DNA of 15,892 nt from an uncultured Erysipelotrichaceae bacterium (GTDB lineage Bacteria > Bacillota_I > Bacilli_A > RF39 > UBA660): the NCBI GenBank assembly GCA_902782915.1, contig CACZOV010000015.1, positions 1-15,892 of the forward strand, read 5' to 3'. Below the pieces are notes generated by a model. The model ran no database searches. It was given only the letters and a program-made list of their open reading frames with translations, and was not told where the DNA came from. A program made the position numbers and the translations under genes. Numbering within the stretch: the stretch's first letter is position 1; each line of letters opens with the position of its first letter. Positions 1-7,068 of this stretch are shown one piece after another.

Positions 1-886
1 AGGTAATTTTATTCTTGAAGTAGGGGATGATGGTATTAAAGGAAAAGATTCTTTAGTAATCGAAAATGGAAATTTTACGATCACTTCAAACAACGATGCA
101 ATTAAAACAACAAACGAAAGTGAACTTGGTAATTTAATAATAGAAAATGGTACATTTAATATAACAACAAATGGTGATGGTATTACAAGCATTAGTACTC
201 TAGAAATAAATAATGGAAACTTTAATATAAAAACAAATAAAACTAATTCAAGTTCCAGTCAAAAAGGAATTAAAGCAAATGGTAATTTAATTATTAATGA
301 AGGAACATTTAATATAGCAACAAATGATGATGCAATTCACTCTAATAAAGATATTACTATCAATAAAGGAGTATTTACTATTACTTGTAATGATGATGGG
401 GTTCATGCTGATGGAAAAATTGAAATAAATGATGGTACATTTACCATAAATGCTCACGAAGGACTTGAAGCAACTTATGTTAAAGTAAATAGGGGAGATA
501 TAAATATTACAGCAAGTGATGATGGAATTAATGCTGGTAATAAATCTAATGATTATCAAACTACTATTGAAATTAATGGTGGTAACTTAAAAATTTCAAT
601 GGGGCAGGGTGATACAGATGGAATAGATTCAAATGGAAATATATATATTAATGGTGGTGCAATAGATATAACTGCAAACTCTCCATTTGATTATGATGGT
701 GAAGCTAAATATAATGGTGGAACAATTATTGTAAATGGAGAAGAAACAAATACTATTACTAATCAATTCATGGGCGGTGGTATGGAAAACGGAGGTATTC
801 CAAATGATAAAAGACAAGACATGCCACAAAATGAACAAGGTCAAGTTCCTAACAATAAAGAAAGATCAAATAATAGAAGAAAATAA
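1..886 (+). CDS. Beta-helix carbohydrate-binding (Cthe_2159/DUF4353-like) protein, 3' part
   Basis: The reading frame is open from base 2 to the TAA at 884-886, giving 294 residues without a start codon, so the N-terminus (expected to hold a lipoprotein or secretion signal) lies left of the window. The visible part is about nine degenerate repeats of 20-35 residues built on G-[NTV]-F-x-I-[TN], then N-D-D-[AG]-I-x-[AS] turns, for example GTFNIATNDDAIHS and GVFTITCNDDGVHADG. This pattern is typical of the right-handed parallel beta-helix of the Cthe_2159 family, described as binding acidic polysaccharide such as pectin. The last 40 residues leave the repeat and become a low-complexity tail rich in Gly, Met, Asn, Gln, Pro and basic residues (MGGGMENGG..., ending NNRRK). 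The family call rests on repeat pattern and composition. The ligand is unknown, and an adhesin or surface role is inference. A hairpin terminator follows at once. Confidence 0.8.
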   Translation, partial: GNFILEVGDDGIKGKDSLVIENGNFTITSNNDAIKTTNESELGNLIIENGTFNITTNGDGITSISTLEINNGNFNIKTNKTNSSSSQKGIKANGNLIINEGTFNIATNDDAIHSNKDITINKGVFTITCNDDGVHADGKIEINDGTFTINAHEGLEATYVKVNRGDINITASDDGINAGNKSNDYQTTIEINGGNLKISMGQGDTDGIDSNGNIYINGGAIDITANSPFDYDGEAKYNGGTIIVNGEETNTITNQFMGGGMENGGIPNDKRQDMPQNEQGQVPNNKERSNNRRK

Positions 887-888
887 CA

Positions 889-928
889 AAAAATACAATT
901 TTGAGATTTATTTCAAAATTGTATTTTT
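889..928. terminator. Bidirectional intrinsic terminator between convergent genes
   Basis: A perfect 16-bp inverted repeat has arms at 889-904 and 913-928 and an 8-nt loop. It starts 2 bp after the beta-helix stop codon and lies 13 bp beyond the end of the convergent gene at 942. The arm ends are A5/T5, so either strand gives a hairpin with a run of U. The stem is AT-rich, as expected in this genome. Confidence 0.8.
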
Positions 929-941
929 CTACATAACTGGA

Positions 942-1700
942 TTATTTTTTGACGTAAATTTTATTTTCTTGTTCTGTAATTTGTTCCATTACATCATTTT
1001 TTAGAGTTAAAAACTCTTTTTGACGTTTATTTTCTTCCATACTATCTTGATATAATTTATAAACATCTGATAATTTAGTTGCAATTTCCTTCTTATATTC
1101 TAAACTATGTATTTCATCTTTAAATTCTAAATTATTTAAATTTAATTGATTAACAATACTTTTTAATCTAATAGTGATTTCTTTTAATATATCTAAATTT
1201 ATATTAGATTTATTTAATTCCTCTATAAAATCTTCTATTTGATATAAAATATTTTCTTCATATAAAGGAATTTTTTTTCTAACTATTTCTTCTTTTAATA
1301 TTTTACTATTTGGAAATAAATTAGATAAATATTTCTTTATCATTTTTCCTTTACTCTTAATAATTGTATAACCAATTCTAATACAAAAGTATACTTGTCT
1401 TATAAATGAAAATAATAGTCCTATACCAAGAATAGAATTAAGTGTTACTGTAAAAAATACTGTTAAAATAACAAATAAAATAAAGGCTATAAGTGCAAAT
1501 ATAATAGTAAAAATTTTACCTTGTTTTAATTCATCTTGAAGATTATATTTAATTATTAATATATTAGATATTTTATGATATAAACTTTGTATTTTATTTA
1601 TAATAGTATCAATTTTATCGGATTCTAATATTTTATTTATTCGATTACTTTTTTTTAAAAATAAATCATGTTTTAATTCCTTCAATTCCTTATTTAGCAT
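942..1700 (-). CDS. Two-helix membrane protein with long charged helical arms, unknown function
   Basis: I do not recognise this 252-residue protein. Residues 1-60 are charged and helix-prone with many Lys, Glu, Leu and Ile. Residues 63-86 and about 88-113 are strongly hydrophobic and look like two adjacent membrane helices joined by a very short turn. Residues 120-252 are again charged and probably coiled coil, for example from EEIVRKK to the C-terminus. Both arms would sit on the same side of the membrane, probably the cytoplasm given their Lys content. There is no signal peptide, Cys motif or catalytic signature. The ATG at 1700 is preceded by AGGGG at 8 nt, and that ribosome-binding site lies in an inverted repeat. 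The gene follows the GH31 gene by 57 bp but has its own promoter, so it may be regulated separately. A structural or scaffold role is possible but unsupported. Confidence 0.75.
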   Translation of the reverse strand: MLNKELKELKHDLFLKKSNRINKILESDKIDTIINKIQSLYHKISNILIIKYNLQDELKQGKIFTIIFALIAFILFVILTVFFTVTLNSILGIGLLFSFIRQVYFCIRIGYTIIKSKGKMIKKYLSNLFPNSKILKEEIVRKKIPLYEENILYQIEDFIEELNKSNINLDILKEITIRLKSIVNQLNLNNLEFKDEIHSLEYKKEIATKLSDVYKLYQDSMEENKRQKEFLTLKNDVMEQITEQENKIYVKK

Positions 1701-1731
1701 AAATACTACCCCTATCTCTGAGGTAGTATTT
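1701..1731 (-). promoter_or_regulatory. Inverted repeat covering the -10, start point and ribosome-binding site of the 942-1700 gene
   Basis: Arms at 1701-1710 and 1722-1731 are a perfect 10-bp inverted repeat. As RNA (minus strand) the stem extends to 12 pairs with one G-U, closing a 7-nt loop (1719-1713). The GGGG of the Shine-Dalgarno AGGGG (1713-1709) is then fully paired, and the stem ends directly at the ATG. Transcripts starting at the predicted start near 1721 would lack most of the upstream arm; read-through transcripts from the GH31 gene would contain both. The same palindrome at DNA level spans -10 to about +21, where a repressor could sit. A terminator is less likely, because only three Ts precede the ATG. 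Confidence 0.6.
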
Positions 1732-1756
1732 TACTATTTAGATACATTTTTGTCAA
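1728..1756 (-). promoter_or_regulatory. Housekeeping-type promoter for the 942-1700 gene
   Basis: On the minus strand there is a perfect -35 TTGACA (1756-1751), a 17-bp spacer and a -10 TAAAAT (1733-1728, one mismatch to TATAAT). The predicted start is near 1721, giving a leader of about 21 nt. The -35 begins 1 bp after the GH31 stop codon. This is one of the best sigma-A matches in the window. Confidence 0.75.
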
Positions 1757-1757
1757 A

Positions 1758-4145
1758 TTATACTTCACTCATATATTCAATTAATCTTAAAAATATCTTA
1801 ATACTTCTTTTATCTAATCCACGTCTTTTTAATTTTCTAATTTCAATACGTTTTTTAGAAATAGATATTTCTTCACTAAATAAAATATGAGCAATTGTAT
1901 CTTTTAAATTAGTTGGTACTTTTAAATCAGATAATATGCTATCAATATCATCATTTATTAACATTAAGGCATCTATTTCAATGTCTGTTCCCTTACAGTT
2001 AATTGTTAATTGAGATGATGTTAAAACATCTTTAATTTCTATTACAAAGTCATTATCCATTAAATATGATGTAAATGGTATTTCTTCTTCATTTGAATAA
2101 ACTTTTATATCACTTGCTTGTTTGGTATTTCGAAAACGAATTTTATAATCTCTTTTTGAAAATAATAAATTACTTTTTCCTTCTACGGTTCTAATTATTA
2201 ATGTATAGTTATTATTTAAATAATTATAATCAATATTTGTAATAACATAATTACCATTTTTATAATTATTTGTAATACCATCATCTTCATATAAACTATA
2301 TGAATTACTTTTACCAGGAAATACATGTATTTCTAATTCTTTAGGTGATTCAGTTGTCATTAAATCATTAATTCCAGCTAAAGGAATTATTCCCCCTGCT
2401 TTTACAAATACTGGATAATCTTCGATATTATAAAATGATACATATTTTTTATTACCAACAAACTTTTTTCCAGTTTTAAAATCATACCAAATTCCTTCAG
2501 GAATAAAAAATCTTTGAATTGTTCTATCAATTAATGGATCTGATTTTTTAACAATTGGAGAAATTAACATAGATGAACCAAAATAATACTCATTAATATA
2601 AACTGGATCATCATATACAAATGGATAATCATAATAAAGCGGTCTAATTAAAGGTATTCCATCCTTATGATAATGATAAATTTCAGTATATAAATACGGA
2701 ATAATTTGATTTCTAAGTCTTAAATAATAACTTACAATATTATTAGTAACAACATCCCATCTCCATGGTTCTCTTTTATAATATGTCCCATACTCTGTAT
2801 TAAACCTTAAGAAAGGAGAAAAAACTCCAAATTCAACACTTCTAATATAAAGTTCATTATCTTCTATGCCACCAACTGATCCACCAATATCATGACTCCA
2901 ATAAGAAACTCCAATATTTGATGCTGTAATATTAAATAAAGGTAAAAATTGTAATACTTCAAATGATATAATATTTTTTCCTGAATAAAGAATAGGGTAT
3001 CTATGAGGAGCAAAATTTGCATTTCGTCCTAATATAAGACTTCTTTTATCATTTCTTTCCATATCCTTTTTCATATAATCATTTAAAATAAACAAAGAAT
3101 TTCTATTTTCTAAAACATCATAATCATTCCAAAATAAATCTATTCCTAAGTTTTCTAATGGATGAATAAATATTTTAAAATATAAATCCATAAATCTTGC
3201 ATCCATTGGGTTAAAATCGATATAACCTTTATTATTTAATGGAATATATTGTTTAGCTATTTCAAAATTATTTTCATAGGAAAATATTCCATCTTTTGGG
3301 TTAATTTTAACTCCAACGTGAACATTCATTTTATGTAATATATCTATAGTTGATTTTGGATCTTTGATTAATTTAGAATTAAATGTAAAACCAGATGTTT
3401 TAGATATTTTATCATCTTTAAAACTCCAATCTTTATCAAACAAGAATACTGAAATTGGAATACTATTCATTCTAAATTTATTCATAAGAGGAATAATATG
3501 CTCATCACTATATGGAATATCTCTACTCCACCAATTACCAAGTGAATATCTTGGAATAAAAGCTGGATTACCTGTCAAAGTAAAATAATCATGGAATACT
3601 TCATTAAGATCATTACTGTATGCAAATAAATAAAAATCTTTATTACCATCTATTCTTTTATAAACGTTTGAATACTCATCATATAAAATAGTATTTGAAT
3701 CATCAAAAACAAAGAAAAAATCCGGATTAAATAAACCTTTATTCAAATTTGGCATCTTATTGGTATTATCCAAAGATATAGTTGTACCACCATAATTTCT
3801 AACTTCTTTTTGATTATAAAACCAATTCTTTTTACTATAAAGAATAGTTCCTGATAGAGTTCTCTCTGAAAATTTTGCATTTTTTTGATACTTAATTTGA
3901 ACATATTTTGTTTCAATATAAATATATGCTTCATCTTCTTTTAAAATATATTTTGGTAAATCAAAATTTCTTCTAACAACATTTGCACTACTAGCATCGA
4001 CAAATTTACCTTGCTCTGAATATTCAAAACGAATTAATCTTTCAGTTAGAATTTGTATTCTAAATCTATTTCCAATTATAACTGCTTTATCATTTACTTT
4101 TAAAAATTCTTGGTTTATTCTAAACTGAGGACCTAAATCATACAT
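1758..4145 (-). CDS. Glycoside hydrolase family 31 protein (alpha-glucosidase-like), atypical acid/base site
   Basis: This 795-residue protein has the GH31 architecture: an N-terminal beta-sandwich (about 1-190), the catalytic barrel (about 195-500) opening with PRYSLGNWWSR (198-208), and C-terminal beta domains (about 500-720). Family landmarks are FWND (338-341), whose Asp341 is the likely nucleophile, APHRYP (379-384), and YWSHDIGG (415-422) followed by ELYIRSVEFGVFSPFLRF. The segment that normally reads S-G-D-[NT], with the acid/base Asp, reads SGKN (388-391), so Lys390 takes that position. A helical, basic tail of about 75 residues (720-795) extends past the usual end. There is no signal peptide, so it is probably cytosolic. 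The start is set by AGGAGG 5 nt before the ATG; that site overlaps the stop codon of the upstream carboxypeptidase, implying coupling. Substrate and activity are unknown. Family assignment is strong; hydrolytic activity is not assured. Confidence 0.9.
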   Translation of the reverse strand: MYDLGPQFRINQEFLKVNDKAVIIGNRFRIQILTERLIRFEYSEQGKFVDASSANVVRRNFDLPKYILKEDEAYIYIETKYVQIKYQKNAKFSERTLSGTILYSKKNWFYNQKEVRNYGGTTISLDNTNKMPNLNKGLFNPDFFFVFDDSNTILYDEYSNVYKRIDGNKDFYLFAYSNDLNEVFHDYFTLTGNPAFIPRYSLGNWWSRDIPYSDEHIIPLMNKFRMNSIPISVFLFDKDWSFKDDKISKTSGFTFNSKLIKDPKSTIDILHKMNVHVGVKINPKDGIFSYENNFEIAKQYIPLNNKGYIDFNPMDARFMDLYFKIFIHPLENLGIDLFWNDYDVLENRNSLFILNDYMKKDMERNDKRSLILGRNANFAPHRYPILYSGKNIISFEVLQFLPLFNITASNIGVSYWSHDIGGSVGGIEDNELYIRSVEFGVFSPFLRFNTEYGTYYKREPWRWDVVTNNIVSYYLRLRNQIIPYLYTEIYHYHKDGIPLIRPLYYDYPFVYDDPVYINEYYFGSSMLISPIVKKSDPLIDRTIQRFFIPEGIWYDFKTGKKFVGNKKYVSFYNIEDYPVFVKAGGIIPLAGINDLMTTESPKELEIHVFPGKSNSYSLYEDDGITNNYKNGNYVITNIDYNYLNNNYTLIIRTVEGKSNLLFSKRDYKIRFRNTKQASDIKVYSNEEEIPFTSYLMDNDFVIEIKDVLTSSQLTINCKGTDIEIDALMLINDDIDSILSDLKVPTNLKDTIAHILFSEEISISKKRIEIRKLKRRGLDKRSIKIFLRLIEYMSEV

Positions 4146-4150
4146 ATTAA

Positions 4151-4157
4151 CCTCCTA
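4151..4157 (-). promoter_or_regulatory. Ribosome-binding site overlapping the upstream stop codon
   Basis: The minus strand reads TAGGAGG: the carboxypeptidase stop TAG (4157-4155) shares bases with a perfect AGGAGG (4156-4151) that sits 5 nt before the GH31 ATG. Ribosomes ending the first gene are placed directly on the second start, so the two proteins are probably made from one mRNA in linked amounts. Confidence 0.85.
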
Positions 4158-5267
4158 TTTATTATTTAAAAATCTAACATAATATTCTTCATAAGTCATT
4201 TCATTATCATGAATGTACTTTGCAATTTCGTCTCCTACATATCGAAAATGCCATGATTCATATTTAATTCCTGTAATATTTTCATACTCTTTTTTATATC
4301 TTAAAATAAATCCGTATTTATAAGCATTATCATAAGTCCACTTACTTTCTTTAGAACCTAAAAATACATCACTTGATTCAGCTTTAATATCAATAGCAAG
4401 TCCTGTATGATGCTCAGAGTAACCAGGATGAGTTACATAATTTTCAGCATATTTTTTTCCATATGTTTTTAAATATGTATTATAAGTTTTTTCTTGCTCA
4501 GTGAAATCTCTATATCCTGATCTTACTAATAAGCTAAAAGATGTCATAGCTTTACAATCATCACTCATTTTTATAAATGCTTTTAAAGCTTCTTCATTTA
4601 ACTTTTGGCCTTTTCCATATTCACTCGGCACATCAACTAAATTATCCGGAATAAAATCTTCACTTACTCCACGATACTTATTAATTAACATATCATAGCT
4701 AAAACTATTTGTTATTTTAGTATCTTCATAATATTCTTTATCAAGACCAATATTAACATAAATAACAACTAATTCTTTATCTATATTTAATTTATTTTGA
4801 TAATTTACATATCTATCATAGTTTTCCAAAATTGAAAAATCATATTCTAAAAATTTAGATACGTTTTCTATATAATCATTCTCTAAAAAATCTTTTAAAG
4901 AATCATTAGTAGCACTTTTTAAAATATTATTAATATCATTTGGATTATAACCCTTATCAATTAGTATATTAACATTTTTAGTATAATCACTTAAATTATA
5001 ATAATTTAATTCTTTATATATATTAAAGTTTTTAGATTTAAAATCCTTACTCTCAAAAACTATATCTAATGCTTTATTATACTCAATTTCAAGTACTTCT
5101 TTTTTTAAATTATTTTTTAATATAACTTCAATTGATTGATCACTGTAGTTTAGATTTTTTAATAGATATTTATTATATAGCTTAATAGGATTTATTATTT
5201 CTATAACTAAAACAAATAATATGATTACTATAATAAAACTTTTCTTTTTTATTCTTCTTTTTTTCAT
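4155..5267 (-). CDS. Membrane-anchored VanY-type D-alanyl-D-alanine carboxypeptidase (M15B)
   Basis: This 370-residue protein probably trims the terminal D-Ala from peptidoglycan stem peptides outside the membrane. A basic N-terminus (KKRRIKKK) followed by a hydrophobic helix (about 10-28) without a cleavage site looks like a signal anchor. Residues 40-200 are a helical, Lys/Asn/Tyr-rich region without a recognised domain. The C-terminal domain has the M15 zinc signature: SGYRDFTEQ (250-258), then S284-x-H286-x2-G289-x-A291-x-D293 (zinc ligands His286 and Asp293) and E337-x-x-H340 (catalytic Glu337, zinc ligand His340). All key residues are present. The start has GAGG 6 nt upstream and a good promoter just beyond. 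It leads the operon with the GH31 gene. The D,D specificity comes from family similarity; an L,D-type specificity is possible. Confidence 0.9.
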   Translation of the reverse strand: MKKRRIKKKSFIIVIILFVLVIEIINPIKLYNKYLLKNLNYSDQSIEVILKNNLKKEVLEIEYNKALDIVFESKDFKSKNFNIYKELNYYNLSDYTKNVNILIDKGYNPNDINNILKSATNDSLKDFLENDYIENVSKFLEYDFSILENYDRYVNYQNKLNIDKELVVIYVNIGLDKEYYEDTKITNSFSYDMLINKYRGVSEDFIPDNLVDVPSEYGKGQKLNEEALKAFIKMSDDCKAMTSFSLLVRSGYRDFTEQEKTYNTYLKTYGKKYAENYVTHPGYSEHHTGLAIDIKAESSDVFLGSKESKWTYDNAYKYGFILRYKKEYENITGIKYESWHFRYVGDEIAKYIHDNEMTYEEYYVRFLNNK

Positions 5268-5291
5268 ATATGCCTCATATTTTACTAATAA

Positions 5292-5320
5292 AGTATATCA
5301 TGTATTATCAAGTTTGTAAA
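5292..5320 (-). promoter_or_regulatory. Promoter of the carboxypeptidase-GH31 operon
   Basis: The minus strand carries -35 TTTACA (5320-5315), a 17-bp spacer and -10 TATACT (5297-5292), each with one mismatch to consensus. The predicted start is near 5285, giving a short leader of about 18 nt that contains the GAGG ribosome-binding site. Confidence 0.7.
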
Positions 5321-5355
5321 TTAAAGATTATCATAAATATCTTTTTATTCATTAC

Positions 5356-5384
5356 TTGTATAAATAATTAAATTATGTTATTCT
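5356..5384 (+). promoter_or_regulatory. Candidate extended -10 promoter for the radical SAM gene
   Basis: On the plus strand TTGTAT (5356-5361) is followed after 17 bp by TATTCT (5379-5384), with TG at 5376-5377 in the extended -10 position. The predicted start near 5391 falls immediately before the ribosome-binding site GGTGAT (5392-5397), leaving a leader of about 11 nt. The hexamers are weak, so this is only the best candidate in the divergent intergenic space. Confidence 0.3.
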
Positions 5385-5401
5385 ACTTTCTGGTGATTTA
5401 G

Positions 5402-6334
5402 ATGTACATTAACAATAAAAGATATTATACTTTAGATAGTTTTTATAAAGAAAAATTTGGGTGTAAAATTGCTAAAATAAGTCTTAATGCCAACTTTACA
5501 TGTCCTAACAGGGACGGAACTAAAGGGGTAGGGGGATGTATTTATTGTTCTAATTTAAAAAGTGGGGAATATGCTGGTGAATCTACAAAGGATATTGTTG
5601 AACAGTTTAATGATGTAAAAAAAATTATGACAAATAAATGGCACGATGCAAAATTTATTGGTTACTTTCAAGCAGGAACTAATACTTATGCAAGTGTTGA
5701 TAAATTAAAAAATGTTTTTGAACCTATTTTAAAACAAGATAATGTTGTAGGACTTAACATTGCAACTCGTCCTGATTCTATTACAGATGAGTGTTTAGAT
5801 TATTTAAGCGATTTAAATAAAAGAACTTATTTAACAATAGAACTTGGTCTTCAAACAATTCATGATAAAACAAGCGAACTTATTAATAGATGTCACACTT
5901 TAAAAGAATTTGAAAATATGGTTTTAAAACTTCGAGAAAAAAAAATAAATGTAGTTGTTCATATCATAAATGGACTCCCATATGAAACAAAAGATATGAT
6001 GATTGAAACTGTTAAATACTTAAACAAACTAGATATAGAGGGAATAAAAATACACATGTTACATATTTTAAAAAATACAAAGCTAGAAAAATTATATGAA
6101 AATAAAAAATTTCATGTACTTACTAAAGATGAATATATAGATATCGTTGTATCACAACTTGAATTATTAAAACCATCTATTGTTATCCATAGAATTACAG
6201 GAGATCCAAAAGTAGATGATTTAGTAGAACCTAATTGGTTAATAAAAAAATTTGTTATTTTAAATGATATAGATAAAGAATTAAAAAAAAGAAATACTTA
6301 TCAAGGAAAAGCATTAGAAAAGGTAATCGAATAA
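5402..6334 (+). CDS. Radical SAM protein, TIGR01212/YhcC family
   Basis: This 310-residue protein matches the length of the YhcC family (about 300-320). The iron-sulfur/SAM motif is C34-x11-C46-x2-C49 within FTCPNRDGTKGVGGCIYC, the wide-spaced version found in YhcC and Elp3-like radical SAM proteins. Further family marks are GYFQAGTNTYA (about 82-92), NIATRPDSI, LTIELGLQT and HIINGLPYET. The start is supported by GGTGAT upstream and by the family-typical N-terminal RYYTL...FG. It is transcribed alone, divergent from the carboxypeptidase gene and convergent with the next operon. The substrate is not established to my knowledge; an RNA-modification link is suggested only by resemblance to Elp3/methylthiotransferase-type proteins. 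Confidence 0.9.
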   Translation: MYINNKRYYTLDSFYKEKFGCKIAKISLNANFTCPNRDGTKGVGGCIYCSNLKSGEYAGESTKDIVEQFNDVKKIMTNKWHDAKFIGYFQAGTNTYASVDKLKNVFEPILKQDNVVGLNIATRPDSITDECLDYLSDLNKRTYLTIELGLQTIHDKTSELINRCHTLKEFENMVLKLREKKINVVVHIINGLPYETKDMMIETVKYLNKLDIEGIKIHMLHILKNTKLEKLYENKKFHVLTKDEYIDIVVSQLELLKPSIVIHRITGDPKVDDLVEPNWLIKKFVILNDIDKELKKRNTYQGKALEKVIE

Positions 6335-6345
6335 CGATTACCTTT
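6319..6345. terminator. Bidirectional terminator embedded in two convergent gene ends
   Basis: A perfect 11-bp stem has arms 6319-6329 and 6335-6345 and a 5-nt loop (6330-6334). The loop contains the radical SAM stop codon, and the right arm contains most of the stop codon of the minus-strand gene ending at 6344. On the minus strand the stem is followed by a T-rich run ending in C; on the plus strand the T tract is weaker. Confidence 0.7.
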
Positions 6346-7048
6346 AATTTACTTTCTTACCACATTCTGGACAAAACTTAACATTCTTTGTTAATTTAGT
6401 TCCACAATTTGGACAATAGTTACTTATTTTAGATTCTTCTTTTTTTATTTCTTTTTTATTTTCTTTTTCTTCTTTTTGAGATGCATCAATTGACACATCT
6501 CCATTATTTATTTCTTGTTCAACTGAATCATTTTCTTTCATAGTATAAAGGAATATTCCTCCAAATAAAGTATCTGTTATAACTGTAATAACAGTATAAA
6601 TAACTGAATTTTTAGGATTCATAGCTTTAAACATATTATAAAAAGCCCAACTTTCAAACACTAGTAGTCCAAGAGAAATTAATTTTGATAAATCACCATC
6701 ATTTCCTAAAACAACTGATGCAGCCGAAAGTCCTAAAGTTACCCAAGTAAATGTAGAATTCTTTTTAGAGTCAAGAGCATATACTTCAAATCCAAGTTTT
6801 CCAATTAAATAACTTCTTCCAACAGGAATAAATGCAAGCCATGGGTTAGGAATATTATTTTTCTTAGCTGTATTCATAATTCCAATACTTGAGAATACCC
6901 ATAAAAATACTAATGCTATTGCAAATAAAACTGCAAAGAAAATTATTAATATGCTTGCGCCTCCTAAAATGCTTAAAATCCTATCTAAGCCATCAATATC
7001 TTTTAAATTTTCTAAACCTTCTAAACCATCTAAATTAAAATTAACCAT
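6344..7048 (-). CDS. Membrane protein with C-terminal double-CxxC zinc ribbon
   Basis: This 234-residue protein is of unknown function. Residues 31-56 form a clear membrane helix; about 100-114, 122-140 and 148-168 are further hydrophobic segments, suggesting four membrane helices, with the conserved-looking NIPNPWLAFIPVGRSY (65-80) between the first and second. A charged Lys/Glu-rich linker (about 170-210) leads to a zinc ribbon, C212-x2-C215 and C226-x2-C229 (YCPNCG...FCPECG). Similar small-helix proteins with a zinc-ribbon end are common in Bacillota and are not functionally defined. The start is supported by AAAGGTG 5 nt before the ATG. It is the last gene of the parA-led operon, 20 bp after ychF. 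Confidence 0.8.
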   Translation of the reverse strand: MVNFNLDGLEGLENLKDIDGLDRILSILGGASILIIFFAVLFAIALVFLWVFSSIGIMNTAKKNNIPNPWLAFIPVGRSYLIGKLGFEVYALDSKKNSTFTWVTLGLSAASVVLGNDGDLSKLISLGLLVFESWAFYNMFKAMNPKNSVIYTVITVITDTLFGGIFLYTMKENDSVEQEINNGDVSIDASQKEEKENKKEIKKEESKISNYCPNCGTKLTKNVKFCPECGKKVN

Positions 7049-7068
7049 TTTTACACCTTTCTTTCTTT

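Noticed and set aside
599..886. A separate small gene starting at the ATG at 599
   Set aside because: The frame is open from base 2 with continuous beta-helix repeats; the ATG is internal.
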